Counted from the first letter of the stretch, positions 26,445 to 36,723 are shown. The stretch is DNA of 64,000 bases from Paragemmobacter ruber (GCF_009908315.1 NZ_JAAATW010000002.1:558001-622000), one strand, 5' to 3'. The notes: generated from the letters alone by a model not told the origin. Numbers and translations are program-made.

Positions 26445-26579
26445 GAAAACGGCCCGAAATCGGTTGTAATTTTGCCACATTGGTGGACACCCGCCCGATG
26501 ATTCGCATAGGTCCGGCCCTCGTCGCTGCCGGGCATTTCCGGCGGCGCGTGGCTGAAACAGACCGGGACACACGAGACC

Positions 26580-27260
26580 ATGCGCTTGCAAACAGGCTGG
26601 ATCACGGGGGCCGTTGCCGCCGTCATCCTGAATGGAGCGGCCTTCGCCGACGTGACGGTGAGCCAATCGAACGATCCGACCGCCGCCATCGGCGGCACGC
26701 TGGGCAGCCTTCTGGGGGCCGAACGGCAGGCGCTGGCCGCGCTGCCGCAGGGGCGGCTGACGGAGGTGGCCGTGGGACCCAAGGTGGAAACCCGCACCAC
26801 GCCGGGCCGGGCCGAGACGCCCGCCGTGATCCGCTATGATGACGCCTGGCTGGCCGCGCAGCCCGAACCCACGGGTGATGCCCAGTGGGAATGCCTGAGC
26901 AAGGCCATCTATTTCGAGGCGCGGGGCGAATCCCTGCGGGGCCAGTTCGCGGTGGCCGAGGTGATCCTGAACCGTGTGGACAGCCCCGATTATCCGCGCA
27001 CAATCTGCGGCGTGGTGGAACAGCGCGGCGGGGGCGGGTGCCAGTTCAGCTATGTCTGCGATGGCCGGGCCGACCGGATGCGCGACCCGGAGGCGATGTG
27101 GCGTGCCGAGCGCATCGCCCGGGCGATGATGGATGGCGCGCCGCGCGCGCTGACCATGGGGGCCACGCATTTCCATACCAAACAGGTGCGGCCCGGCTGG
27201 GCGCGGCGCTTTCCGCAGACGGCGGCCATCGGGGCGCATCTGTTCTATCGCCAGCCGTGA
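26580..27260 (+). CDS. SleB-family cell wall hydrolase
   Basis: A 226-residue exported protein (signal peptide MRLQTGWITGAVAAVILNGAAFA, cut before DVTVS). The C-terminal half, from about residue 102, is a Hydrolase_2/SleB domain. It has WECLSKAIYFEARGESLRGQ with the catalytic glutamate, VAEVILNRVDSPDYPRTICGVV, CQFSYVCDG and GATHFHT. Family members cut peptidoglycan as lytic transglycosylases or amidases; in non-spore-formers they act in wall remodelling. The ATG at 26580 is the natural start of the signal peptide. Confidence 0.9.
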   Translation: MRLQTGWITGAVAAVILNGAAFADVTVSQSNDPTAAIGGTLGSLLGAERQALAALPQGRLTEVAVGPKVETRTTPGRAETPAVIRYDDAWLAAQPEPTGDAQWECLSKAIYFEARGESLRGQFAVAEVILNRVDSPDYPRTICGVVEQRGGGGCQFSYVCDGRADRMRDPEAMWRAERIARAMMDGAPRALTMGATHFHTKQVRPGWARRFPQTAAIGAHLFYRQP

Positions 27261-27377
27261 AAAGGGCGGCCGCCCGTCGTCTTGCTTGCGGATTGTGACG
27301 GGTTCGGACATGGAAGCGTCAGCGGGCGCGGGTATCCTGCGCCCCGACATGACCTGTGCGCGCCGGGAGGCGAGACC

Positions 27378-28286
27378 ATGACCAGCGATATCCGGCTTGC
27401 CTTTGCGCATCCCGAGGAACGGGCGGTGGCGTCGGCCAGCGCCGACCCGCGCGACCGGATTTCCCTGCGCGATCACATCGTCGAGGTGGAGATCGGTGCC
27501 TTTCAGCAGGAGCGCGGGACACGCCAGCGCATCCAGTTCAACGTGGTGGTGGAGGTGCGCCCGCAGCCGCAGCCGCTGGATGACGATGTGGACAAGATCC
27601 TGAGCTATGACCGGATCACCGAGGCGATTGCGGCGGAACTGGCGGCGGAACGTCTGAACCTGCTGGAGACGCTGGCCGAACGGGTGGCCGAGCGCATCCT
27701 GGCCGAGCCGCAGGCGATGCGCGCCTTCGTGCGGGTGGAAAAGCTGGACCGTGGCCCCGGCAAGCTGGGGGTGGAGATTGCTCGGTCGCGCGCCGAGGCG
27801 CCCTTGCGCGCGGTGGGCAAGGACGGGGTGGAGGCGGCGGTGCATCCGCTGGTGGTGTATCTGGACAATGCGGCGATCCACGGGGCGGACCTGTCGGCGC
27901 GGCTGGATGCCCTGCAGGCGCGCGGCGTGCCGGTGATCCTGACCGTGGGGTTGCCCGATCTGCCCCGCCCCGAGACGGGGCACAAGCCGACACAGCGGCG
28001 GATCGACCTGCTGGCCATCGAGCAGAACGCCTGGACCTTGGCCGCGCGGGATGACCGCTGCGTGGTGGTGGCGACGCGGACCGAGATCGACTGGGCGGTG
28101 AAGCGGGGGCAGATGATCGTCTGGGCGCCGTCCAAGCTGGTGCTGGATGCGGTGGACGGGCCGCAGAGCCGCGATCCGGTGGCGCTGGCCCTGTGGCTGG
28201 CCGAGGTGATGGCGGCGGGCGGAATCGTCGTTCACGGGGATGTTGCAGTTCCGGCAGGAAGCCGCGTGCCGGTGGAGCGGGGCTGA
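27378..28286 (+). CDS. folB: Dihydroneopterin aldolase with long C-terminal extension
   Basis: The first 150 residues contain a FolB-type dihydroneopterin aldolase domain (DRISLRDHIVEVEIGAFQQERGTRQRIQFNVVVEV, SYDRITEAI, LLETLAERVAERIL, VRVEKLDRGPGKLGVEI). It acts in folate synthesis. The usual family length is about 120 residues; this protein has 302. The extra C-terminal region of about 150 residues begins near HPLVVYLDNAAIHGADLSARLDAL, looks like a Rossmann-type alpha/beta fold, and is not a kinase (HPPK) that I recognise. The ATG at 27378 has GGGAGGCGA upstream. folP and glmM follow. Confidence 0.88.
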   Translation: MTSDIRLAFAHPEERAVASASADPRDRISLRDHIVEVEIGAFQQERGTRQRIQFNVVVEVRPQPQPLDDDVDKILSYDRITEAIAAELAAERLNLLETLAERVAERILAEPQAMRAFVRVEKLDRGPGKLGVEIARSRAEAPLRAVGKDGVEAAVHPLVVYLDNAAIHGADLSARLDALQARGVPVILTVGLPDLPRPETGHKPTQRRIDLLAIEQNAWTLAARDDRCVVVATRTEIDWAVKRGQMIVWAPSKLVLDAVDGPQSRDPVALALWLAEVMAAGGIVVHGDVAVPAGSRVPVERG

Positions 28287-28334
28287 ACCGCGCGGGGCTT
28301 GCGTGGGCGCGGCGCTGCGCCTAGGCAGGCAGGT

Positions 28335-29342
28335 ATGGAATATTACCGCCCCATCGCGATGACCGATCATGCCCGGCCCCCGGGCGCCTTGCCGCTTGCC
28401 GGTGGCTGGTGCTGGTTCGCGCAGGTGGAGGTGTTGGCGCGCGGGGCGGCGCCGCAGGTGGTGGGCGTGGCCGATCTGCCGCCAGAGGTGCGTGACAGGC
28501 TGGCAGCGCCGCGCCCCGATTTCGGCGGCATGGCGATGGACAGCCCCCGGATCATGGGCATCCTGAACGTGACGCCGGACAGTTTTTCCGATGGCGGGCG
28601 TTTTCTGGCCCCTGAGGCGGCGGTGGCGCAGGCGCGGGCCATGGCCGAGGCGGCGGATGTGCTGGATATCGGCGGCGAAAGCACGCGCCCCGGCGCGGCC
28701 GAGGTGGCGGTTGACGAAGAGGTGGCGCGGACGGCCCCGGTGATTGCGGCGCTCAGGTCTGGTGGTCTGGCTTGCCCAATCTCGATCGACACGCGGAAAG
28801 CGGCCGTTGCGCGGGCGGCCCTGGCGGCGGGCGCGGGGATCGTGAACGATGTGGCGGCCATGGGGTTTGATCCTGAAATGGCGTCGGTGGTGGCGGAGAC
28901 CGGGGCGCCGGTGATCCTGATGCATTCCATCGGCACGCCTGCGACGATGCAGGACGATCCGCGTTATGAGGATGTGCTGCTGGACGTTTACGATTTCCTG
29001 AAGGCACGGATCGCTATGGCCGAGGCGGCAGGGATCGCGCGCGACCGGATCATGGTTGATCCCGGCATCGGTTTTGGCAAGACGGCGGCGCATAACCTTG
29101 CGCTGATCCGGGGGCTGAGCCTGTTCCATGATCTGGGGGTGCCGGTTCTGCTGGGGGCGTCGCGCAAGCGGTTCATCGGGGCGATCGGGGGCGCGGATGT
29201 GGCCGAGCGGCGGATGCCGGGATCGGTGGCGGTGGCCTTGTCAGGGGTGGCGCAGGGTGTGCAGGTGCTGCGCGTGCATGACGTGGTCGAGACGCGGCAG
29301 GCGCTGCGGCTGTGGCGGGCGGTGAATGGAGTGGATGGATGA
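28335..29342 (+). CDS. folP: Dihydropteroate synthase
   Basis: FolP condenses p-aminobenzoate with dihydropterin pyrophosphate; sulfonamides block this step. The 335-residue protein has [20 protein letters not shown] (pterin site), [11 protein letters not shown] (loop 2), [19 protein letters not shown] and [10 protein letters not shown]. About 60 extra N-terminal residues precede the barrel, as in many alphaproteobacteria. The ATG at 28335 has GGCAGGT just upstream. Its stop overlaps the glmM start (ATGA), so the two are translationally coupled. Confidence 0.96.
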   Translation: MEYYRPIAMTDHARPPGALPLAGGWCWFAQVEVLARGAAPQVVGVADLPPEVRDRLAAPRPDFGGMAMDSPRIMGILNVTPDSFSDGGRFLAPEAAVAQARAMAEAADVLDIGGESTRPGAAEVAVDEEVARTAPVIAALRSGGLACPISIDTRKAAVARAALAAGAGIVNDVAAMGFDPEMASVVAETGAPVILMHSIGTPATMQDDPRYEDVLLDVYDFLKARIAMAEAAGIARDRIMVDPGIGFGKTAAHNLALIRGLSLFHDLGVPVLLGASRKRFIGAIGGADVAERRMPGSVAVALSGVAQGVQVLRVHDVVETRQALRLWRAVNGVDG

Positions 29343-30685
29343 CACGGAAACTGTTCGGGACCGATGGGGTGCGGGGGCGGGCGAATGCCTATCCGATGAC
29401 CGCCGAGATGGCGCTGCGCCTTGGCGCGGCGGCGGGGCGGTTCTTCCGGCGGGATGGCAAGGCGGCACATCGTGTGGTCATCGGCAAGGATACGCGGCTT
29501 TCCGGCTATATGTTGGAGAACGCGCTGACGGCGGGGCTGACCTCGACGGGGATGAATGTGCTGCTTCTGGGGCCTGTTCCGACGCCGGCGGTGGGGTTTC
29601 TGACGCGGTCGATGCGGGCGGATCTGGGGGTCATGATCTCGGCTTCGCACAATCCGCATTATGATAATGGGATCAAGTTCTTTGGCCCGGACGGATTCAA
29701 GCTTTCCGATGAGGCGGAGGCGGAGATCGAGGCGCTGCTGGAGGGCGAGATCGAGCCTGCGGCGCCTGAGGCGATCGGGCGGGCGAAGCGGATCGAGGAT
29801 GGGCGCGGGCGGTATCAGGAGTTTGTCAAGACGACGCTGCCCGCAGGCGTGCGGCTGGACGGGTTGAAGGTGGTGATCGACTGCGCGAACGGCGCGGCCT
29901 ATCGCGCGGCGCCCGAGGTGCTGTGGGAGCTGGGGGCAGAGGTGATCGCCGTGGGCGTGGCCCCTAACGGCAAGAATATCAACGAAAATTGCGGATCGAC
30001 CCATGTCCAGACGGCAGCCGAGGCGGTGGTCGCCCATGGTGCGGATGTGGGGATCGCGCTGGATGGCGATGCGGATCGGGTGATGATCCTGGATGCCAAG
30101 GGGCGGGTGGCGGATGGCGACCAGATCATGGCGCTGATGGCCACGCGCTGGGCCGAGGATGGGCGGCTGCGCGGGGGCGCGCTGGTGGCGACCGTGATGT
30201 CGAACCTTGGCCTTGAGCGGCACCTTGAAGGGCGCGGCCTGCGGTTGGAGCGGACGGCGGTGGGGGACCGCTATGTCGTTGAAAGGATGCGGGAAGGCGG
30301 GTTCAATCTGGGCGGCGAACAGTCGGGCCATATCGTGATGACGGACTATGCCACCACGGGCGACGGGCTGGTGGCGGGGCTGCAATTCCTGGCCGAGATG
30401 GCGCGGACGGGCGAGAGCGCGGCCGTGCTGGCGCGGCAGTTCGAAACGGTGCCGCAGATGTTGAAGAACGTCCGATATGCGCAAGGAAAACAACCGCTTG
30501 CCGCGCCCGAGGTGCAGGCGGTGATCGCGGCGATGGAGGGGCGCGTCGCCGGAAAAGGGCGCATCCTGATCCGAAAATCGGGGACGGAACCGCTGGTCCG
30601 CGTGATGGCGGAATGTGAGGATGCGGCGCTGCTGGACGAGGTGGTTTCTACCATTGTGAGAGCGGTGGAGAAGGCGGCGGGGTGA
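29339..30685 (+). CDS. glmM: Phosphoglucosamine mutase
   Basis: GlmM turns glucosamine-6-phosphate into glucosamine-1-phosphate for UDP-GlcNAc and the cell wall. The 448-residue protein has the standard [16 protein letters not shown] start, the phosphoserine loop [20 protein letters not shown], the metal loop [11 protein letters not shown], the sugar-binding [10 protein letters not shown] and the phosphate-binding [14 protein letters not shown]. It overlaps folP by four bases. A folB-folP-glmM order is common in alphaproteobacteria. Confidence 0.97.
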   Translation: MTRKLFGTDGVRGRANAYPMTAEMALRLGAAAGRFFRRDGKAAHRVVIGKDTRLSGYMLENALTAGLTSTGMNVLLLGPVPTPAVGFLTRSMRADLGVMISASHNPHYDNGIKFFGPDGFKLSDEAEAEIEALLEGEIEPAAPEAIGRAKRIEDGRGRYQEFVKTTLPAGVRLDGLKVVIDCANGAAYRAAPEVLWELGAEVIAVGVAPNGKNINENCGSTHVQTAAEAVVAHGADVGIALDGDADRVMILDAKGRVADGDQIMALMATRWAEDGRLRGGALVATVMSNLGLERHLEGRGLRLERTAVGDRYVVERMREGGFNLGGEQSGHIVMTDYATTGDGLVAGLQFLAEMARTGESAAVLARQFETVPQMLKNVRYAQGKQPLAAPEVQAVIAAMEGRVAGKGRILIRKSGTEPLVRVMAECEDAALLDEVVSTIVRAVEKAAG

Positions 30686-30717
30686 TTTCCGGCGTGCAGG
30701 AAAGCGTGCAGACGGGC

Positions 30718-30737
30718 GTGCATACGCGCGTATGCAC
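30718..30737. repeat. Perfect 20-bp palindrome GTGCATACGCGCGTATGCAC
   Basis: A perfect palindrome 33 bases after glmM, preceded by three GCGTGCA-like repeats. It has the size and symmetry of a dimeric repressor operator. No T-run follows, so it is not a standard terminator. Confidence 0.55.
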
Positions 30738-30862
30738 CGCCAACGGGCGCGCAGGCGCGATGGTTAACGCTTTCCCAGCGATTTCAGGCCAGAGTTTCGG
30801 GGCATGAGGCCAGATCGGGGCCGCTTGCGGGCGGCCCGGATCGGGCTGTGGCTGTACTTGCG

Positions 30863-31039
30863 TCAGTCTTCGCGGGGGGCGTTGCGGGTGGGCTCCGCCT
30901 CGGTTTCCGCTGTGTCATCCGGGGTGGGGGCGGCGGCGCGGGGGCGGTTCCAGGCGGGTTTGCGCCGCGCACCGGGGGTGGCCTTCTGCGACAGGAATTC
31001 AGCGAGGTTGAACGGTGTCTTAGGGGTGGAGATGCCCAT
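30863..31039 (-). CDS. Small basic hypothetical protein (58 aa)
   Basis: A short open frame that starts MGISTPKTPFNLAEFLSQKA and continues with a basic, proline- and threonine-rich tail (RRKPAWNRPRAAAPTPDDTAETEAEP). AAAGGA lies seven bases before the ATG at 31039, which is the main reason to believe it. There is no signal peptide or membrane segment, and I do not recognise it. It lies alone in the 600-base gap between glmM and the gene at 31288; the rest of that gap (30738-30862 and 31040-31287) shows no gene. Confidence 0.4.
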   Translation of the reverse strand: MGISTPKTPFNLAEFLSQKATPGARRKPAWNRPRAAAPTPDDTAETEAEPTRNAPRED

Positions 31040-31287
31040 GGGTCTGTCCTTTCCGGACAATCGGACCATGGGTTTCCGGCGGGGCACAAAGGCGGCCCGT
31101 TCCCCGGATCCCCGGCCCGTCACGCCCCCCGTGTTCGGAGGGCTGCAGGTGGTATGCGCCTTTTGTGGGGGGAAAGATAGGGGGGAGGAGCGACAACATT
31201 CGCTTTGCAAGTGCGCGGAATTTCTTCGCTATTTGTTTTGGAGATGTATACCGTTGGGCGATAAATGCTTTTTCATGAGGTGCGCAA

Positions 31288-31998
31288 ATGGATGGCGCTC
31301 AGGATTCTAGGTGGGATTGGAGGCTGCGACGTTTCTTTCTGGGTTCAACTGCATGGATCAGACGTACGGCTGTGTGCATCGCATTTGGATCAGTCACTGT
31401 TTTACAGCCATCGGGGGCGATGGCCGAAGAAAGTGTGTCGGCCCCGCTGGAGGAGTTTATCCTTGATGTGTTTTCTTCTATCATCTCCCCAGGGTATATG
31501 ATTAATCCGTATATGAGCTGTTTCCCGGTGCTGGAGATAGACGCCGAGCCTACGCTGTTCGATTGCAGGCATCGGAAAACAAAAATTGGTTTCTTGCTTA
31601 TCGCAGATCCCGGTAATGAATCAATTTCGGTTACCTTTAAGTATTCCCGAAACTACTCAGATGGCGCAGGCGTGGTCTCTGCAGATGGAGATCCGATTAT
31701 TGCTGGTCCGTCTGATCTGCAGTTTTGGGAGAAAGAAATTTCTAGCGCAAGAGAGAAACTAAGAGAAAGTGGATTGGCGGAGTGTGCAATCACTGAGTCA
31801 CCTGATGACCCACGGCGAATTCATGATACTTTTGCAGCGCGCAACACTTTATCAGACGGGCGAGTTTTAGTGTTTCTCGGAGAAGATGAGGCGATTTTAA
31901 CATCTGACATTGATTGGTCCTCGATTGAAGATGGGGAAATTGTGGCGACTCTGCTCATTGTAAATATGAGTGAAACGCCGTGTCAGATGATTGACTAG
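31288..31998 (+). CDS. Unknown exported protein in an AT-richer patch
   Basis: A 236-residue protein that I do not recognise. A long positively charged N-terminus (WRLRRFFLGSTAWIRRTA) leads into a hydrophobic segment ending QPSGAMA, so it is probably exported. The mature part is acidic with four or five cysteines (SCFPV, FDCRHR, AECAIT, TPCQM). The gene and its flanks (about 31200-32030) are clearly lower in GC, with many AAA, ATT and TTT codons that neighbours avoid, a sign of recent transfer. GAGGTG lies before the ATG. Confidence 0.6.
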   Translation: MDGAQDSRWDWRLRRFFLGSTAWIRRTAVCIAFGSVTVLQPSGAMAEESVSAPLEEFILDVFSSIISPGYMINPYMSCFPVLEIDAEPTLFDCRHRKTKIGFLLIADPGNESISVTFKYSRNYSDGAGVVSADGDPIIAGPSDLQFWEKEISSAREKLRESGLAECAITESPDDPRRIHDTFAARNTLSDGRVLVFLGEDEAILTSDIDWSSIEDGEIVATLLIVNMSETPCQMID

Positions 31999-32035
31999 TT
32001 CGGACTAAGTAGCAGTGGGACTGACGGCTCGGAAG

Positions 32036-32062
32036 ATAAAGGGCGGCCCGCTAGGACCGCCC
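32036..32062 (-). terminator. Terminator after ilvC
   Basis: On the minus strand AGGGCGG-TCCTAGCGGG-CCGCCCT forms a hairpin followed by TTATC, 25 bases beyond the ilvC stop codon. Confidence 0.65.
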
Positions 32063-32087
32063 TCTCTCCTTTGACTGCAAGAAAAGA

Positions 32088-33212
<1,125 letters not shown>

Positions 33213-33238
33213 TCAAGTGGCGGTTTGGTGGATGGATC

Positions 33239-33694
33239 ATGCTGGATGAGACGGATCGGCGCATCCTGCGGCAGTATCTGGCGGAACCCGGGATGGCGCG
33301 GGCGGAACTGGCGGCGCGGGCGGGGGTGACGGTGGCGACGCTGTGGCGGCGGCTGGAGCGGATGCAGGCGGCGGGGGTGATCCGGGCGGAGCAGGCGGTG
33401 ATCGACTGGCGCGCGCTGGGCTATGGGGTGGAGGTGTCCTTGCGCTTCACGCTGGACAAGACGGACCCGCGGGCCTTTGACGCCTTCATCGCGGCGGCGC
33501 GGGAGGTGCCGGAGGTTCTGGCGATCGAGACGTTTCTGGGCCGGGTCGATGTGCGGCTGAACGTGATCGCGCGGGATATGGCGCATTATCAGGAGATTTA
33601 CCGGACCCGCATCCTGACCCTGCCGCATATCGCGGAGTTGGAGGCGTTGATGCTGATCTCCACCATCAAGGAGGGGGAGGCGGTGCCGCTGTGA
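33239..33694 (+). CDS. Lrp/AsnC-family transcriptional regulator, first copy
   Basis: A 151-residue regulator of the feast/famine family: an N-terminal helix-turn-helix (MLDETDRRILRQYLAEPGMARAELAARAGV, continuing to about residue 55) and a C-terminal ligand-sensing RAM domain (from LRFTLDKTDPRAF). Such proteins bind amino acids and control their metabolism. It stands divergent from ilvC across 128 bases, so ilvC and its own gene are the likely first targets. Its stop overlaps the start of a second family member. Confidence 0.92.
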   Translation: MLDETDRRILRQYLAEPGMARAELAARAGVTVATLWRRLERMQAAGVIRAEQAVIDWRALGYGVEVSLRFTLDKTDPRAFDAFIAAAREVPEVLAIETFLGRVDVRLNVIARDMAHYQEIYRTRILTLPHIAELEALMLISTIKEGEAVPL

Positions 33695-34149
33695 TTGATC
33701 TGGATGATGTGGACCGGGCGATTTGCCGGGCGCTGGTGGAGGATGGCGGGCTGTCGGCCGGGGAGTTGGGGCGGCGGCTGGGGCTGAGCCAGCCGGCGGC
33801 CTGGCGGCGGGTGCGGCGGCTGGAGGAGGCGGGGGTGATCGCGGGGCGGCGGGTGGAGGTGGACCGCGCGGCGCTGGGGTTCGGGGTGACGGTGTTTCTG
33901 GGGGTGAAGCTGGCGGCGCGGGGGCGGGTGAGCCTTGAGGATTTCGAGCGGGCGGTGACAGCGATCCCGGAGGTGCAGGTGGTGCAGCATGTGCTGGGGC
34001 TGTTCGATTACCGCCTGCGCGTGGTGGCGCGGGATATCGCGGATTTCGAGCGGGTGCTGCGGCGGCGGATCATGACGCTGCCCGGGGTGGGGAATGTGGA
34101 GGCGAATGTGCTGTTGACCGAGGAGCGGCGGCCGGGGCCTTTGGGATAG
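33691..34149 (+). CDS. Lrp/AsnC-family transcriptional regulator, second copy
   Basis: A 152-residue Lrp/AsnC regulator with the same layout as its upstream neighbour: a helix-turn-helix (IDLDDVDRAICRALVEDGG through WRRVRRLEEAGVIAGRRVEV) and a RAM domain from about residue 65. The GTG at 33691 shares bases with the stop of the first regulator (GTGA), so they are made together and might form mixed oligomers. Sequence divergence between them is large, so the duplication is old. Confidence 0.92.
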   Translation: MIDLDDVDRAICRALVEDGGLSAGELGRRLGLSQPAAWRRVRRLEEAGVIAGRRVEVDRAALGFGVTVFLGVKLAARGRVSLEDFERAVTAIPEVQVVQHVLGLFDYRLRVVARDIADFERVLRRRIMTLPGVGNVEANVLLTEERRPGPLG

Positions 34150-34267
34150 CGGCTTGCAGGCGGAGCGGCGTGCCGCCGCGCGGTCTTTCGGTTGGCTGCG
34201 CGGCGTTGCGCTGCGCCTTATGCGCGCAGGGGGCCTGCCCCCTCTGGCCGCGGGCGGCCATTCACCC

Positions 34268-34290
34268 CCGGGATATTTGCACAACGGGGA
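34268..34290 (+). repeat. Weak copy of the GGGTATTT element
   Basis: GGGATATTTGCACAACGGGGA resembles the elements at 6551, 23676 and 48893. It lies in the 250-base gap between the second Lrp gene and the enolase-superfamily gene. The match is only partial. Confidence 0.3.
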
Positions 34291-34397
34291 AGGGGCAGGC
34301 CGGGACGGGGGAAGGGAAGCGGCGTGGCCCATGTCGGGAATGGCGCTGAACGGCGCGGGGCGGGGCTTTAGGATCGTGGCATGCAAGGGGTGGGGCG

Positions 34398-35504
34398 ATG
34401 CGGATCACGCGGCTGGAGACGTTCGGGAATGCGTTCGTCTGTTTTGTGCGGGCGACGGCGGAAGGGGGCGTGACGGGCTGGGGGCAGTTGTCCACCTATC
34501 ATGCCGATCTGACAGCGGAGGTGTTCCATCGGCAGGTGGCGCCCCATGCGCTGGGGACCGATGCGCTGGATTTCGAGGATACGCTGCGCCGCATCTATGA
34601 ACGGGAGCACAAGTTTCCCGGCAGCTATCTGCGCCGCGCCATGGCGGGGCTGGATACGGCGCTGTGGGATCTGCGCGGGAAGGTGGAGGGCAAGCCGGTC
34701 GTGTCCTTGCTGGGCGGGAGCCCGGGGCGGCTGCGCGCCTATGCCAGCAGCATGAAGCGCGACATCACGCCCGAGGATGAGGCGGCGCGGCTGTGCCGGT
34801 TGCGCGACGAGAAGGGATTTACCGCCTTCAAGTGGCGGGTGGGCGCGGAATGTGGGCGGGACGTGGATGAATGGCCGGGGCGGACAGAGGCGGTGATCCC
34901 GGTCGTGGCAAAGGCCTTGGGCGAGGGCGTTGACAAGCTGGTGGATGGCAATTCCGGCTTTTCGCCCGCGCGCGCCATCGCGGTGGGGCGGATGCTGGAG
35001 GACCATGGCATCGGGCATTTCGAGGAGCCCTGCCCCTATTGGGAGGTGGACCAGACGGCCGAGGTGCGGGCGGCGCTGTCCATTGACGTGGCGGGGGGCG
35101 AACAGGATTGCGAGTTTTCCAGCTGGCGCTTGATGATCGAGCACGGGGCGGTGGATATCCTGCAGCCGGACGTCATGTATATGGGCGGCATCCACCGCAC
35201 GCTGGAGGTGTGCCGCATGGGGGCGGCGGCGGGCCTGCCCATCACGCCGCATGCGGCCAATCTGTCACTGGTGACGATGTGCACCATGCATCTGTTGAAG
35301 GCGATCCCCAATGCGGGAAAGTATCTGGAACTGTCCATCGAGGGGCCGGATTACTATCCCTGGCAGGAGGGACTTTTCCGCGGCGCGCCCTATGATGTGA
35401 GCGACGGCTGCGTGACCGTGCCCGATGCCCCGGGCTGGGGCGTGGAGATCAACCCTGACTGGCTTGCGCGGGCAAGCCATCGTGTTTCGGAAGGAAGAGG
35501 CTGA
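34398..35504 (+). CDS. Mandelate racemase/muconate lactonising enzyme family protein
   Basis: A 368-residue enolase-superfamily member: N-terminal capping domain (residues 1-115), then a barrel. Probable metal ligands are in LVDGNSGF (Asp), FEEPCPYW (Glu) and AGGEQD (Glu). FKWRVG stands where the family has a catalytic Lys-x-Lys, and ITPHAANLS holds the His of the acid-base pair. This pattern suggests a sugar-acid dehydratase or racemase, but the substrate cannot be told. It is followed after three bases by a class V aminotransferase, so the two probably work in one catabolic path. Confidence 0.88.
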   Translation: MRITRLETFGNAFVCFVRATAEGGVTGWGQLSTYHADLTAEVFHRQVAPHALGTDALDFEDTLRRIYEREHKFPGSYLRRAMAGLDTALWDLRGKVEGKPVVSLLGGSPGRLRAYASSMKRDITPEDEAARLCRLRDEKGFTAFKWRVGAECGRDVDEWPGRTEAVIPVVAKALGEGVDKLVDGNSGFSPARAIAVGRMLEDHGIGHFEEPCPYWEVDQTAEVRAALSIDVAGGEQDCEFSSWRLMIEHGAVDILQPDVMYMGGIHRTLEVCRMGAAAGLPITPHAANLSLVTMCTMHLLKAIPNAGKYLELSIEGPDYYPWQEGLFRGAPYDVSDGCVTVPDAPGWGVEINPDWLARASHRVSEGRG

Positions 35505-35507
35505 GCG

Positions 35508-36632
35508 ATGCCCGGACTGCATGCACATATCGACCCCGAGGGGCTTGAGGAGTTTTCGGTCGTCTTCACCGACCGCAGCCTGAACCACATGTCGGCGCGG
35601 TTTCAGGGCGTGATGCGGGATGTGTCGGGCCTGCTGAAAGAGGTCTATCGGGGATCGGCGGTGGCGCTGGTGCCCGGTGGCGGGACCTATGCGATGGAGG
35701 CGGTGGCGCGGCAGTTCGGCAAGGGGTCCGTGCTGATCGTGCGGAACGGGTGGTTTTCCTTCCGCTGGACGCAGATTTTCGACGCGGGCGGGTTCACCGC
35801 GCAGACCAGCGTGGTGATGGCGCGGCAGACGGGGAATGACCCGCGCGCGCCGTATGCGCCCCCCCCGGTGGAGGAGGTCGTGGCCAAGATCCGCGAGCAG
35901 CGCCCTGATGCGGTGTTCGCGCCGCATGTGGAGACGAGCGCCGGGATCATCCTGCCCGATGACTATATCGCGCAGGTGGCGGCGGCCGCCCATGAGGTGG
36001 GGGCCATCATGGTGCTGGATTGCATCGCCTCGGGCTGTGTCTGGGTGGATATGGAGGCGACGGGGGTGGATGTGCTGATTTCCGCCCCGCAGAAGGGTTG
36101 GTCGGCCTCGCCTTCGGCCGGGGTGGTGGTGCTGTCGCCGCGCGGTGAGGAACGACTGGCCGCGACGGAGAGCAATTCCTTCGCCGTCGATCTGAAGAAA
36201 TGGCGGGCGATCATGGCGGCCTATGAAGGCGGGGGCCATGCCTATCACGCCACGATGCCCACGGATGCCATCCTGGGCTTCCGTGATGCCATGCTGGAGA
36301 CCAAGGCCATGGGATTTGACGCGGCAAAGGCCGCGCAGTGGGAATTGGGCCGAGCTGTGCGGGCGCTGATGGCACGCAAGGGCGTGCCATCGGTCGCGGC
36401 TGAGGGGTTTCAGGCACCGGGTGTGGTGGTGAGCTATACCGATCAGCCAGACATCCAGAACGGCGCCAAGTTCCGCGCGCAGGGCCTGCAGATCGCGGCG
36501 GGCGTGCCCTTGCAGGTGGGGGAGGGCGAGGCCTTCAAGACCTTCCGTCTGGGGCTGTTCGGGCTGGACAAGCTGAAAGACGTGCCGGGAACCGTGGCGC
36601 GGCTGGAGCGGGCCGTCGAGGCGGTGCTGTAG
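35508..36632 (+). CDS. Class V aminotransferase (alanine--glyoxylate/serine--pyruvate type)
   Basis: A 374-residue PLP-dependent aminotransferase of fold type I. VPGGGTYAMEAVARQF (cofactor phosphate region), HVETSAGIILPDDY, VLDCIASGC (Asp to the pyridine nitrogen) and SAPQKGWSASPSAGVVVL with the Schiff-base lysine are visible, as is the late KTFRLGLFG. It probably moves an amino group between a 2-oxo acid and alanine, serine or glycine. The gene follows the enolase-superfamily gene after three bases. The IS1595-type transposon starts within a few bases of its stop codon. Confidence 0.88.
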   Translation: MPGLHAHIDPEGLEEFSVVFTDRSLNHMSARFQGVMRDVSGLLKEVYRGSAVALVPGGGTYAMEAVARQFGKGSVLIVRNGWFSFRWTQIFDAGGFTAQTSVVMARQTGNDPRAPYAPPPVEEVVAKIREQRPDAVFAPHVETSAGIILPDDYIAQVAAAAHEVGAIMVLDCIASGCVWVDMEATGVDVLISAPQKGWSASPSAGVVVLSPRGEERLAATESNSFAVDLKKWRAIMAAYEGGGHAYHATMPTDAILGFRDAMLETKAMGFDAAKAAQWELGRAVRALMARKGVPSVAAEGFQAPGVVVSYTDQPDIQNGAKFRAQGLQIAAGVPLQVGEGEAFKTFRLGLFGLDKLKDVPGTVARLERAVEAVL

Positions 36633-36634
36633 CG

Positions 36635-36679
36635 CCCGGAAAATCTTTCTGGAAGGCGATATTATACTTGACGTACCCA
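36635..36679 (+). repeat. Left terminal inverted repeat of the transposon
   Basis: Begins CCCGGAAAATCTTTC and ends CGTACCCA. It is the inverted partner of 39859-39903 with four mismatches and no gaps. Its inner part holds the -35 of the likely transposase promoter. Confidence 0.9.
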
Positions 36680-36696
36680 CGCCAAACCCTTAGATA
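36668..36696 (+). promoter_or_regulatory. Likely transposase promoter
   Basis: TTGACG (36668-36673), 17 bases, TAGATA (36691-36696), with the transposase start 27 bases on. The -35 lies inside the left inverted repeat, so transposase bound at the end could repress its own gene. Confidence 0.5.
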
Positions 36697-36723
36697 TAAG
36701 GGGCAAGCAAGAGAGTACGCGCC

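Noticed and set aside
26385-29129. A 914-codon open frame on the minus strand
   Set aside because: It runs opposite the SleB, folB and folP genes, all with clear family motifs, and shows only histidine/arginine-rich low-complexity sequence.
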